64,000 nucleotides of DNA, from the NCBI RefSeq assembly GCF_001879715.1, contig NZ_MNBW01000010.1, positions 62,001 through 126,000 of the forward strand. Direction: 5' to 3'. Source of the DNA: Nioella nitratireducens (GTDB taxonomy: Bacteria; Pseudomonadota; Alphaproteobacteria; Rhodobacterales; Rhodobacteraceae). A program made the position numbers and the translations under genes. The notes beneath the pieces were generated by a model that searched no databases, was not told the DNA's origin, and saw only the letters and a program-made list of their open reading frames with translations. Below, in pieces: positions 18,304 to 26,908 of the stretch. Positions within the stretch are counted from its first letter, which is position 1. Every line of letters begins with the position of its first letter.

Positions 18304-18954
18304 CTACGGTTCCGCGTCGGGTTGCAGGCCGGGGGCCGCGTCGGCGAAGGCGGGCAGCGCCTGACAGGCGTCATAGACCGCGTTCACCCGTGTCAGGTGG
18401 CTGATACCAAGCTTGAAGCGCGCTGCCGAAAAGACCTGCGGAACAAGGCAGATATCGGCCAGCCCCGGCGTGTCGCCAAAGCAGAACGCGCCGCCGTGGG
18501 TCTGTTTGGCCAGCAGCGCCTCGCACGCGGTCAAGCCATCCCCGATCCAGCATTGACACCAGGCGTCCTTCACCGCCTGATCGGCGCCGAGATTCTGTTC
18601 CAGATAGTCCAAAACGCGCAGATTTTGCAGCGGATGCACATCGCAGGCGATGACCTGCGCAAAAGCCCGGATCTGCGCGCGAAGATCTTTACAGGCGGGC
18701 AGCAGCGCGGGATCCGGATAGGTCTCATCCAGCCATTCGACGATGGCCAGCGATTGCGTCAGCACCAGCCCATCCGCCTCCAGCGCGGGCACCAGCTTCT
18801 GAGGGTTCAATTCCCGGAAGGCATGGCTTTTGTGTTCCCCGCCGCCCCGGCGCAGATGCACCGAGGTAAAGTCATGCGCCACGCCCTTGAGATTGAGCGC
18901 TATGCGCAACCGATAGGCAGAGGAGCTGCGGAAATAGCCGTGGACGTGGATCAT
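18304..18954 (-). CDS. Glutathione-dependent maleylpyruvate isomerase (zeta-class GST)
   Basis: A 216-residue zeta-class glutathione transferase. The active-site motif SSSAYRLRIALNLKG (residues 10-24) and the G-site segment LNPQKLVPALEADGLVLTQSLAIVEWLDETYP are intact. Such proteins isomerise maleylpyruvate or maleylacetoacetate. The gentisate dioxygenase and fumarylpyruvate hydrolase neighbours point to maleylpyruvate (NagL role) instead of tyrosine catabolism. The start overlaps the hydrolase stop by four bases (ATGA). Confidence 0.88.
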   Translation of the reverse strand: MIHVHGYFRSSSAYRLRIALNLKGVAHDFTSVHLRRGGGEHKSHAFRELNPQKLVPALEADGLVLTQSLAIVEWLDETYPDPALLPACKDLRAQIRAFAQVIACDVHPLQNLRVLDYLEQNLGADQAVKDAWCQCWIGDGLTACEALLAKQTHGGAFCFGDTPGLADICLVPQVFSAARFKLGISHLTRVNAVYDACQALPAFADAAPGLQPDAEP

Positions 18955-19649
18955 TCCGGCGCGCCGATGGTCAGGGCAATCGGGTCCAGCCCGTCGATAC
19001 CACCGGTGATCTTGTCGCCCGCCACGACCGGGCCAACGCCCGCGGGCGTGCCGGTCATGATCACGTCACCGGGCGCGAGGTGGTAGAATTTGGACAGGTC
19101 GGCAATGACTTCGGCCACGCCGTGAATCATGTCCGACAAGCGGGCGTCTTGCTTGATCTCGCCGTTCACCTCCAGATGGATGCGCTGCGGCCCGATCTGG
19201 CCAACCTTGCCCGCCGTGGTCAGCGGTGACAGCACGGCAGACCCTTCCACATCCTTGCCCAGATCCCACGGGCGGCGCTTGTCCTTGCCCGCCTGCTGCA
19301 AATCGCGCCGGGTCATGTCCAGCCCGCAGCCATAGGCATAGATCGCCTCGGCCGCGTCATCGACACTGACGCGAAAGGCCGGTTTCCCGATCACCATCAC
19401 CAGTTCCATCTCGTAGTGCAGGTTGCTGGTGCCCGGCGGGTAGGTCAGCGTCGATCCGCTGGCCAGCACCGCTTGCGGCGACTTGGTGAAGTAGAACGGC
19501 GCTTCGCGGTCGACCTCGACCCCCATTTCGGCGGCATGGGCGGCGTAGTTGCGGCCCACGCAGAAGATGCGGTGCACCGGGTATTCGGCGGCTTCGCCTT
19601 TTACCGGAATGGACTGAACCTTGGGTGTGTCGAAAAGATAGTCGGTCAT
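18951..19649 (-). CDS. Fumarylpyruvate hydrolase (FAH family)
   Basis: A 232-residue fumarylacetoacetate-hydrolase fold protein. The metal ligands lie in YEMELVMVIG near 80 and YGCGLDMTRRDLQ near 108-115; GRNYAAHAAEMG near 32 and MTGTPAGVGPVVAGD near 200 are typical. It splits fumarylpyruvate to fumarate and pyruvate (NagK role), the last step of the glutathione-dependent gentisate route. Four-base overlaps with the genes on both sides show tight coupling. Confidence 0.9.
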   Translation of the reverse strand: MTDYLFDTPKVQSIPVKGEAAEYPVHRIFCVGRNYAAHAAEMGVEVDREAPFYFTKSPQAVLASGSTLTYPPGTSNLHYEMELVMVIGKPAFRVSVDDAAEAIYAYGCGLDMTRRDLQQAGKDKRRPWDLGKDVEGSAVLSPLTTAGKVGQIGPQRIHLEVNGEIKQDARLSDMIHGVAEVIADLSKFYHLAPGDVIMTGTPAGVGPVVAGDKITGGIDGLDPIALTIGAPE

Positions 19650-20683
19650 CGGGCGCGTTCCTCGTAATATCCTAGTTTGTCTTGCAAGGGCCGGTCGTGG
19701 ACACGCACAAGGTAGGCGTCTTCCTCGGCGGCCAGCGTGATTTCGGCAAAGACCGGGGCGGTGAAGGTATCCTTCGGGCCGAACGTGATTGTTTCGCCGT
19801 TGATGGTGGCAATGCCGCGGCCCTTGATGACATGGAACGCGGCAGAGGACGAGCGCAAGGGGGGGCGATCCGCCTGCCCCGCCCCGATCCGCATGGCGGT
19901 GAAGCCCATCGTCGGCAGCACATCGGCGCCGGTTTCGGGGTTCACGTAATCCAGCTCAGCCAAGCCGCCATCGGTATAGGCGGCCATTTCGGTCAGCGCG
20001 GCCTCGGTCCGGCCCCATGGATACCGCATCATCGGGTAGCGGCGCGCCGCACCGCCCAATTTGCGCGACGGCGCAAGGCCGGATGACAGGTATTCAACCT
20101 GACTCGCATCCGGGCGGTTGCGCTGCGCCTGAAGCGGGCCTTCGGTCGCATAGGAGCCTTCGAGGTAATAGAACAACGGCAGGTCGAGCGCGTCGAGCCA
20201 AACCACCGGCTCGGTCCCCTCGTGTCCGTGATCGTGCCATTCGCCGCCGGGGGTCAGAACCAGATCGCCCTCTTCCATCGGCAGCTTTTCCCCGTCCACC
20301 ACGGTGTAGCCGCCCTTGCCCTCGACCACGATACGCACGGCGGATGGCGTGTGCACATGGGCGGGCGCGGTTTCACCCGGCAGCAGCAATTGCAACCCCA
20401 GATAAATCGAGGCGGTCGCCTGCATGGCCCCTGCCCCACGACCGGGGTCGGACAGCACCAGAACCCGGCGCTCGGCCTTTTCCACCGGGGTCAGGGCGCC
20501 CGCGCGGTGCAACAGCGGCCGGATTGCCTGATAGTTCCAGTAGCCCGGACGCGTCACGGGCCTGGGCGCCCCATGCGGCAAGACGTTGCGCATCATCGGC
20601 CACAGCGGCGCGACCCCGGCCGCAGTCATGTCATCGCGGTAGTCCTGCGGAAGCTCTTCCAACGTTCCCAGTTGCTCTGCCAT
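19646..20683 (-). CDS. Gentisate 1,2-dioxygenase
   Basis: Fe(II) bicupin ring-cleavage enzyme, 345 residues, that opens gentisate to maleylpyruvate. The first cupin carries the metal triad H109, H111 (AHVHTPSAVR) and H150 (EWHDHGHEG). A second cupin follows near 265-325 without a metal triad, as usual. First gene of the gentisate operon, with AAGGGAGGA upstream of the ATG. Divergent from a MarR gene, with a palindromic operator in between. Confidence 0.94.
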   Translation of the reverse strand: MAEQLGTLEELPQDYRDDMTAAGVAPLWPMMRNVLPHGAPRPVTRPGYWNYQAIRPLLHRAGALTPVEKAERRVLVLSDPGRGAGAMQATASIYLGLQLLLPGETAPAHVHTPSAVRIVVEGKGGYTVVDGEKLPMEEGDLVLTPGGEWHDHGHEGTEPVVWLDALDLPLFYYLEGSYATEGPLQAQRNRPDASQVEYLSSGLAPSRKLGGAARRYPMMRYPWGRTEAALTEMAAYTDGGLAELDYVNPETGADVLPTMGFTAMRIGAGQADRPPLRSSSAAFHVIKGRGIATINGETITFGPKDTFTAPVFAEITLAAEEDAYLVRVHDRPLQDKLGYYEERAR

Positions 20684-20710
20684 GCGGTCCTCCCTTGGAA
20701 TCGATGTTAG

Positions 20711-20737
20711 TCAGTATGCTGATTATTAGTATGCTTG
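20711..20737. promoter_or_regulatory. Operator-like repeats between the gentisate operon and its MarR gene
   Basis: A palindrome TCAG-TATG-CTGA (20711-20722) is followed by a near copy TTAG-TATG-CTTG (20726-20737). The octamer AGTATGCT occurs directly repeated 15 bases apart. It lies 28 bases upstream of the dioxygenase start and about 48 upstream of the regulator start, suiting control of both. Confidence 0.6.
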
Positions 20738-20784
20738 TCAAACCGTCCCGACTCTGCGAGTTTCAAACAGGATGGGAGGGCGGC

Positions 20785-21252
20785 ATGGTCGAAATCTACA
20801 ACATGGCCGGGCACTTGATCCGGCGCCTCAACCAGATCTCGGTCGCGGTCTTCGCCGACCACATGGCCGCGCTCGGGGTAGAACTGACGCCGGTCCAATT
20901 CGCGGCCCTTTCGGCCATCGACACCCGGCCCGGCATCGCGCAGGCAGAGTTGGCCGGGACCATCGCCTATGATCAGACAACGCTTGGTGGCGTCATCGAC
21001 CGGCTCCAGCAAAAGGGCCTTGTGCAGCGCGAAATCAGCCCGACCGACCGCCGCGCGCGGGTTCTGACGGTCACCGGGCCGGGCCGGGCCCTGCTGGACC
21101 GGATTCGCCCCGAGGTCCGGGCGCTACAGGACGATATCCTGTCGGGGCTGGACGAGGGGGAAAAGGATCACCTCTTGCGGCTGCTGAAGAAGACCACGGA
21201 TGCCGGTAACGACAAGAGCCGCGCACCTCTGAGCCCCCGGAAAACCCGCTAG
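20785..21252 (+). CDS. MarR-family regulator of the gentisate operon
   Basis: A 155-residue MarR protein: HTH IAQAELAGTIAYDQTTLGGVIDRLQQKGLVQRE near 50-82 and a wing PTDRRARVLTVTGPG. Divergently placed from gentisate dioxygenase with operator-like repeats in the gap, so it probably represses the operon until 3-hydroxybenzoate, gentisate or a related acid binds (inference). The start is the ATG at 20785 with GGGAGGG upstream; upstream in-frame codons lie over the operator. The C-terminal tail (DAGNDKSRAPLSPRKTR) is basic and unstructured. Confidence 0.86.
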   Translation: MVEIYNMAGHLIRRLNQISVAVFADHMAALGVELTPVQFAALSAIDTRPGIAQAELAGTIAYDQTTLGGVIDRLQQKGLVQREISPTDRRARVLTVTGPGRALLDRIRPEVRALQDDILSGLDEGEKDHLLRLLKKTTDAGNDKSRAPLSPRKTR

Positions 21253-21296
21253 ACGGCGGGGGTCTGCCAACTTAGACCTGTGTGGCAAGAGGCCCC

Positions 21297-22238
21297 ATGA
21301 CTGACACTTTGAATTCCTGTTGTAGCCCCAAGCGTAACGGCCAGACCTTACCCGCGCCCGCAGCCATCGACAGGCCCGGCGTCACCGATCCGGGCCGCGA
21401 TGAAAGCGTCGTTATTCCCGGCGGGGTGGCTTTGGTCGGCACCGACAGGCCCGACATCCCGGTCGATGCCGAAGGGCCGCTCAGGAAAAGGAAGATCAAG
21501 CCCTTTCGCATAGACGCCACCGCCGTCACCAATGCCCGCTTTGCGCGCTTCGTGGCCGCAACCGGCTATGTGACCGAGGCCGAGCGGTTTGGAAATTCCT
21601 TCGTGTTCCACAGCTTCCTGCCACCAGATGCTCCGCCCACCCATGGCGTTGTCGGCTCCGAATGGTGGCGCATGGTCGAGGCGGCGCATTGGCGCCAGCC
21701 GCACGGCCCGCTGGTGCCCGAGGCCTATCACGACGACCACCCGGCAGTGCAGATCAGCTGGGCCGACGCCACCGCTTTTGCCGCATGGGCGGGCGGGCGC
21801 CTGCCGACCGAGGTCGAATGGGAACATGCCGCGCGCGGGGGCCTTGGCGATGTGCGCTTTCCATGGGGCGATCAGGAACCCGACGACAGCGATTTTCTGC
21901 CCTGCAACATCTGGCAAGGTCCGTTTCCACGGCACAACACCGGGGCCGACGGTTTCGTCGCCACCGCCCCCGCGCGGTCCTTCGCGCCAAATGGCTACGG
22001 CCTATACAACATGGTGGGCAATGTCTGGGAATGGACATCGGAACCGTTCCGTGTGCGCTCGCTCAAGAAAGCGGCGCAACGCGCGCATCAGGGCAAAGCG
22101 GGCTACAAGTTGCAAAAGGGCGGCTCGTTCCTGTGCCATATCTCTTATTGCTATCGCTACAGGATAGCCGCCCGGCACGGCAATGCCCCCGACACCGGCA
22201 CGCCGCATCAGGGAATGCGGCTGGTCTATGACATGTGA
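21297..22238 (+). CDS. Formylglycine-generating enzyme (SUMF1 type), orphan
   Basis: A 313-residue FGE-sulfatase-family protein that oxidises an active-site cysteine of type I sulfatases to formylglycine. The C-terminal hallmark GGSFLCHISYCYRYR carries the copper-binding cysteine pair C280 and C285, five residues apart as in verified FGEs, so this is a true FGE and not an EgtB/PvdO-type relative. Other family blocks: TNARFARFVAATGYVTEAERFG near 75, PAVQISWADATAFAAWAGGRLPTEVEWEHAARGG near 150-185, NMVGNVWEWTSEP near 245. No signal peptide, so cytosolic. No sulfatase gene is in the window. A GTG at 21282 in frame is an alternative start. Confidence 0.92.
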   Translation: MTDTLNSCCSPKRNGQTLPAPAAIDRPGVTDPGRDESVVIPGGVALVGTDRPDIPVDAEGPLRKRKIKPFRIDATAVTNARFARFVAATGYVTEAERFGNSFVFHSFLPPDAPPTHGVVGSEWWRMVEAAHWRQPHGPLVPEAYHDDHPAVQISWADATAFAAWAGGRLPTEVEWEHAARGGLGDVRFPWGDQEPDDSDFLPCNIWQGPFPRHNTGADGFVATAPARSFAPNGYGLYNMVGNVWEWTSEPFRVRSLKKAAQRAHQGKAGYKLQKGGSFLCHISYCYRYRIAARHGNAPDTGTPHQGMRLVYDM

Positions 22239-22282
22239 CGAAACCTCGAAAAATCCTCTGAAAGATTTTCGCTGCGCGGCCT

Positions 22283-23134
22283 TCAGAAATCGAGGCCGAG
22301 GTCCAGCGTCCGCGCCGAATGGGTGAGCGCGCCCGATGAAATGTAGTCTACCCCGGTCGCCGCAACTTCCGCGATGCGGGGCAATGTCATGTTCCCCGAC
22401 GCCTCGGTCATCAGGCGCCCGCCCACCATCCGCACCGCCTCGGCCAACGTCGCGGTGTCCATGTTGTCGAGCAGCACCACGTCGGCCCCGCCCACCTCCA
22501 GAACCTCGGTCAGTTGGTCGAGGCGATCCACCTCGATCTCGACCCGCATCATGTGGCTGGCGGTTGCCTTGGCCGCCTCCAACACCGCGCGCACGCCACC
22601 TGCTGCGGCGATATGATTATCTTTTATAAGAATGGCGTCCGATAGGCTGAACCGATGGTTGAAGCCGCCGCCATGCAGAACCGCCTGTTTTTCCAAAATC
22701 CGAAGCCCCGGCGTCGTCTTGCGGGTGCAGGTGATCCGCGTCGCGGTGCCAGTGGTCTCGGCGACGAACTGCGATGTCAGCGTTGCAATACCCGAAAGAC
22801 GGCCTGCGAAATTCAGCGCCACGCGCTCGCCCGAAAGGATCGAGGCGGCGCTGCCCTTGATCGTCATAAGCGTGTCACCCGGTTGGCAGGGCGCGCCATC
22901 GGGCGTCACAGTCTCGACCAGCAAGGACGGATCGACCAGATGAAAGGCCAGCCGCGCGATCTGCATACCCGAGACGACGCCTGCGGCCCGCGCGTTCAAC
23001 CGCGCGTCGTAGGTCACATCCGCCGGAATGACCGCCCGCGTGGTCACGTCGCCATAGGTGCCGAGATCTTCCATCAGGGCCGACCGCACCAGCGGCTCAA
23101 GGATCAGGTCGGGCAAAGGAGCGTGCAGCATCAT
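22283..23134 (-). CDS. nadC: Nicotinate-nucleotide pyrophosphorylase (quinolinate PRTase)
   Basis: Type II phosphoribosyltransferase that makes nicotinate mononucleotide from quinolinate and PRPP. It has 283 residues. Conserved segments: EDLGTYGDVTTRAVIP near 22-37, RLSGIATLTSQFV, CTRKTTPGLRILEKQAVLHGGGFNHRFSLSDAILIKDNHI near 140-178, VEIEVDRLDQ, LLDNMD and TEASGNM. Third gene of nadABC; overlaps nadB by four bases. Confidence 0.96.
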   Translation of the reverse strand: MMLHAPLPDLILEPLVRSALMEDLGTYGDVTTRAVIPADVTYDARLNARAAGVVSGMQIARLAFHLVDPSLLVETVTPDGAPCQPGDTLMTIKGSAASILSGERVALNFAGRLSGIATLTSQFVAETTGTATRITCTRKTTPGLRILEKQAVLHGGGFNHRFSLSDAILIKDNHIAAAGGVRAVLEAAKATASHMMRVEIEVDRLDQLTEVLEVGGADVVLLDNMDTATLAEAVRMVGGRLMTEASGNMTLPRIAEVAATGVDYISSGALTHSARTLDLGLDF

Positions 23135-24687
23135 GGGGCCTCGTTCAACACGGACTCGCGCAGGACCATCGCCTCGGACAGGGTCATCCGGGTGCGGTGC
23201 GCAAGGTCGGGGGTCGGATTCGGAAAATCGTCGCGGTAATGGCCGCCCCGGCTTTCCTCGCGCGCCAGTGCGGCAGCAGCGATGAGCGTGGCCGTCGCGG
23301 TCATGTTGCGAAAGATGGGATCAGCGGCGTGTTCGGTTTCGAGACGCGCAATGGTGCGAAGGGCGGTTTTCAGCCCTTGGCCCGTGCGCCGCACGCCGAC
23401 ATGGGCGGTCATGGTCTGGCGCAGTTCAGCCACGGCGGCGGGGTCCGGGGCTGCGCCGCACTCGGGGAAGGTCAATGAAACCTCAGTCGCGTCTGCGAAC
23501 GGCACGGTTTCGGCAATGTCCTGCCCGGCGTTGCGGGCATAGACCAGGGCCTCCAACAACCCGTTCGAGGCCAGCCGGTTTGCGCCATGCAGTCCCGTGG
23601 ACGACGCCTCGCCCGCCACCCAGAGCCCCTTTAGGCTGCTGCGCCCATGGTCATCGGCTGCAACGCCGCCCATATGGTAGTGGGCGGCAACGGCCACCGG
23701 GATCGGGTCCGCCACCGGGTCGATCCCGGCCCGCGCGCAGGTTTCGGCCACGGCAGGAAAGGCTGTCAGCACCTCGGCCCCGAGGGCTGCGCGCGTATCG
23801 AGCATCGGGCGGCGGCCCGCCTGCGTCTCGGCAAAGATCGCGCGGGCCACGATGTCGCGCGGGGCCAGTTCAGCGTCAGGATGCACGTCCAGCATGAAGC
23901 GTTTGCCGTCGCTGTTGATCAGCACCGCCCCCTCACCGCGCAGCGCCTCGGTCGCCAAGGGGGCCGGGTCTTCGCCAATGTCAAACGCGGTCGGGTGGAA
24001 TTGCACGAATTCGGGATCGCCCATCACGGCCCCGGCCCGTGCAGCCATGCCAATCACCTGCCCGCGAATGCGCGGCGGGTTGGTGGTATGGGCATAAAGC
24101 CCGCCAGAGCCACCGCCAGCCAACAGCACGGCGGGCGTTGTGACCAATACGTCGCCCGTCTGACGGGTGGCAGACCGCAGCCAGACGCCGGTGACGCGGC
24201 CATCTTCGGTCTCCAACCCTGTCGCCAGAGCGCCCTCCAACACCTGAACCGACGGCGTGGCGCGCAGGGCGGCAATCAGGGTTTCCATGATCTGCTTGCC
24301 CGCCTGATCACCCTGCACCCGCACCACGCGCGGGGCGGAATGGGCTGCCTCGCGGCTCATTACGTAGCCGCCATCCGCATCGCGGTCGAAGGGCGTGCCA
24401 AGCGTCGTCAGGTCCAGAATATGCTCGCGCGCCACGCGGGTGACCATGGCGGCGACGTCCTTATCCACCGTGCCCGCCCCGGCGCGCACCGTGTCTGCGG
24501 CATGGGCCTCGGGGCTGTCGCTGTCGGCCATCGCGGCGGCCACGCCGCCTTGGGCCCAAGCGGAACTGGCCCCCTCACCAAGGGCTTCAGGCGAGACCAT
24601 CAGGACCGGGCGCGGTGCCAGCTCCAATGCCGCGTAGAGCGCGGCCAGACCCGCGCCGACGATGACAATCCTGTCGGTCTGGATCAC
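23131..24687 (-). CDS. nadB: L-aspartate oxidase
   Basis: FAD enzyme that oxidises aspartate to iminoaspartate. It has 518 residues. The FAD motif VGAGLAALYAALEL is at the N-terminus, with SAWAQGGVAAAM near 43, the substrate region EFVQFHPTAF near 235 and HYHMGGVAADDHGRSSLKGLWVAGEASSTGLHGANRLASNGLLEALV near 335-380, and a C-terminal helical domain. The ATG at 24687 lies four bases after the nadA stop. Part of the de novo NAD operon nadA-nadB-nadC. Confidence 0.96.
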   Translation of the reverse strand: MIQTDRIVIVGAGLAALYAALELAPRPVLMVSPEALGEGASSAWAQGGVAAAMADSDSPEAHAADTVRAGAGTVDKDVAAMVTRVAREHILDLTTLGTPFDRDADGGYVMSREAAHSAPRVVRVQGDQAGKQIMETLIAALRATPSVQVLEGALATGLETEDGRVTGVWLRSATRQTGDVLVTTPAVLLAGGGSGGLYAHTTNPPRIRGQVIGMAARAGAVMGDPEFVQFHPTAFDIGEDPAPLATEALRGEGAVLINSDGKRFMLDVHPDAELAPRDIVARAIFAETQAGRRPMLDTRAALGAEVLTAFPAVAETCARAGIDPVADPIPVAVAAHYHMGGVAADDHGRSSLKGLWVAGEASSTGLHGANRLASNGLLEALVYARNAGQDIAETVPFADATEVSLTFPECGAAPDPAAVAELRQTMTAHVGVRRTGQGLKTALRTIARLETEHAADPIFRNMTATATLIAAAALAREESRGGHYRDDFPNPTPDLAHRTRMTLSEAMVLRESVLNEAP

Positions 24688-24691
24688 TGGG

Positions 24692-25744
24692 TCAGATCCC
24701 CAACTGCCGGGACAGGTCGATCATGCGCTGCACCGCCAGCCGTGCTTTTACGGCCACCTCTTCCTCCACCACAACCTCGGGGTTGAGGGTGTGCAGCGAC
24801 CAAAGCACCTTTTCCAGCGTGATCTTTTTCATGTAGGGGCACATGTTGCAGGGGCCGACGAACTCCACCTCGGGCAACGCATCGGCGATGTTCGAAGCCA
24901 TCGAACATTCTGTGACCAGCATCGCGTGCTTGGGCTTTTCGCGCGTCACATAGTCGATGATGCCGCTGGTCGAGCCGGAAAAGTCCGACGCATCGACCAC
25001 CGAGGGCGGGCATTCGGGATGGGCGATGATGCGGGTGTCTGGGTGCCACTCGCGGAAGCTGTTGATATCCTCGGCCGTATACTGCTCGTGCACGATGCAC
25101 GACCCTTCCCACCAGACCACGTTTTTCTGCGGCACTTCGCGGGCAACGTTCTGGGCCAGATACTGGTCTGGCGTCATGATCACGGTCTTGCTGTCCATCG
25201 CCGCCACGATCTGCGCGGCATTGGACGAGGTGCAACAGATATCGGAGGCAGCTTTTACCTCGGCGGTGGTGTTGACATAGGACACGACCGGCGCGCCGGG
25301 ATATTTCGCGCGCATTTCCGCGATACCGGCGGCGGTGATGCTCTCGGCCAGCGAACAGCCCGCGTCCATGTCGGGCATCAGCACGGTCTTTTCGGGGCTG
25401 AGGATCTTGGAGGTCTCGGCCATGAAATGCACGCCGCATTGCACGATCACATCGGCGTCGGTCTTGGTCGCCTCGATCGCCAATTGCAGACTGTCGCCCA
25501 CGAAATCGGCCACGCCATGATAGATGTCGGGCGTCATGTAGTTATGGGCGAGGATGACCGCGTTTCGTTTCGCCTTGAGGCTGTTGATCGCGGCGACATA
25601 GGGCGCGTGAATGGCCCAATCCACCGGTGACACGACACGATCCATGCGGGCATAGATCTCGGCCATTTCGGCGGCGAGATCGGGGTTGGGCGCGAGGTCA
25701 TAGGCCTCGGCCAGCGAAGAACGCATGGTGACAAGATCGAACAT
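24692..25744 (-). CDS. nadA: Quinolinate synthase
   Basis: [4Fe-4S] enzyme that condenses iminoaspartate with dihydroxyacetone phosphate to quinolinate. It has 350 residues. Cluster cysteines lie in VQCGVHFMAE near 110, EGSCIVHEQYT/HPECPPS (middle) and GPCNMCPYMKKITLEK near 300; the HNYMTPDIY segment near 68 is the substrate region. The start at 25744 is preceded by GGGAGG; a longer in-frame reading runs into untypical sequence. First gene of nadABC. Confidence 0.95.
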   Translation of the reverse strand: MFDLVTMRSSLAEAYDLAPNPDLAAEMAEIYARMDRVVSPVDWAIHAPYVAAINSLKAKRNAVILAHNYMTPDIYHGVADFVGDSLQLAIEATKTDADVIVQCGVHFMAETSKILSPEKTVLMPDMDAGCSLAESITAAGIAEMRAKYPGAPVVSYVNTTAEVKAASDICCTSSNAAQIVAAMDSKTVIMTPDQYLAQNVAREVPQKNVVWWEGSCIVHEQYTAEDINSFREWHPDTRIIAHPECPPSVVDASDFSGSTSGIIDYVTREKPKHAMLVTECSMASNIADALPEVEFVGPCNMCPYMKKITLEKVLWSLHTLNPEVVVEEEVAVKARLAVQRMIDLSRQLGI

Positions 25745-25889
25745 CGGGCCCTCCCGGGGTGGTCCAATTCCAGACAACGGGTGGCGCCTTCTTTCATGAC
25801 GCGTGGGCAGCTTCAAGCACTAGCGGCATCGCAAAATGTCCGCTTTGAACGGTTTTGCCTGCGCTTCCGGTTCGATCGGAAAGGTCGGG

Positions 25890-26093
25890 TCAGATCTTTT
25901 GTGCAGCCGACAGCACCAGATCGTCCAGCCCTTCTCCGCCATCCGAGACGTAGGACAAAAGCTGTTCACGCATCCGGGGATCCCAGAAATCCCGAAGGTG
26001 GGCAGCCACCTTGTCGGACTGGTCTGGACCCGGCTGGGTCTTGAAGAAGGTTGCGATCTGGTTGGCCATGCGGACCATCTTGTCAGGGGACAT
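25890..26093 (-). CDS. fdsD: NAD-dependent formate dehydrogenase, delta subunit
   Basis: Small subunit (67 residues) of the soluble FdsGBACD complex: MSPDKMVRMANQIATFF, then VAAHLRDFWDPRMREQLLSYV is the typical delta-subunit pattern, needed for full activity and assembly in Rhodobacter capsulatus. The start at 26093 gives the standard N-terminus and overlaps the fdsC end by eleven bases. Last gene of the operon. The stretch 25745-25889 to nadA holds no gene that I can support. Confidence 0.9.
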   Translation of the reverse strand: MSPDKMVRMANQIATFFKTQPGPDQSDKVAAHLRDFWDPRMREQLLSYVSDGGEGLDDLVLSAAQKI

Positions 26094-26904
26094 CGGGCGC
26101 CTCGGTGATGATGCGATGTGGATGGGAATAAAGGTCGAAACCGCCGCCGCGCGCAAAGGCGGCAATGGTCAGCCCCGCCGCCTCGGCGAGGCGAAGGGCA
26201 TGGGCCGTGGGGGCGGATACCGCGATCAGCATCGGGCAGCCCGCGACGGCGGCCTTCTGCACAAGCTCGACCGACACACGGCTGGTCAGGACGAATGCTC
26301 CGGTCGCGGGGTCGATCCCGGTGCGCGCAAGCGCCCCGATCAGTTTGTCGAGCGCGTTGTGGCGGCCCACATCCTCGCGCGCCGTCACGATGCCCTGCCC
26401 CGGCACCAGAAACCCCGCCGCGTGAACGGCACGGGTCTGGTCGTGCAAGGGCTGTTGCGCCCGCAGCATGTCGGTCGCGTTGGCGACCTCTGCCGCTGCA
26501 ATGCGCAGCTCATCGTCGTCGATACGGGGCAGATCGCGCGTGGCCTCTTCGAGGCTGTCGATCCCGCACAGGCCGCAGCCCACCGGCCCCGCCATCTTGC
26601 GCCGACGCGACTCCAGCGCCTTGGCGCGGTCACCGGTCAGCCAGAAGCGCGCTTCCAGCCCGGCCGCGTGCTCGACGAGGTCAAACTCTTCGATCTGGTC
26701 GAGCGTCTCGATAAACCCTTCGCTCAGCGAAAACCCGTAGGCGAAATCGGCCAGATCGCCGGGGCTTGCCATCATCACGGCCTGCGTGGTGCCGTCATAG
26801 ACGACCGCAACCGGCACCTCTTCGGGCAGGTTGCGGCGGACGGCCAGTTGACCGTCCGCCTGGACCGAAAGGCCCGGCAGGCTGCGCGAGGGCGCGAAGG
26901 GCAT
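26083..26904 (-). CDS. fdhD: Formate dehydrogenase sulfurtransferase FdhD/FdsC
   Basis: Chaperone that sulfurates and hands over the bis-MGD cofactor to formate dehydrogenase. It has 273 residues. The sulfur-relay motif GCGLCG is near 108, with the conserved VGRHNALDKLIG near 178 and SRVSVELVQKAAVAGCPMLIAVSAPTAHAL near 205-235. It lies four bases after fdsA. In the fds operon this gene is called fdsC. Confidence 0.95.
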   Translation of the reverse strand: MPFAPSRSLPGLSVQADGQLAVRRNLPEEVPVAVVYDGTTQAVMMASPGDLADFAYGFSLSEGFIETLDQIEEFDLVEHAAGLEARFWLTGDRAKALESRRRKMAGPVGCGLCGIDSLEEATRDLPRIDDDELRIAAAEVANATDMLRAQQPLHDQTRAVHAAGFLVPGQGIVTAREDVGRHNALDKLIGALARTGIDPATGAFVLTSRVSVELVQKAAVAGCPMLIAVSAPTAHALRLAEAAGLTIAAFARGGGFDLYSHPHRIITEAPDVP

Positions 26905-26908
26905 GGGC

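Noticed and set aside
25745-25889. Small gene between nadA and fdsD
   Set aside because: Short open frames exist, but none has a ribosome site or recognisable product.
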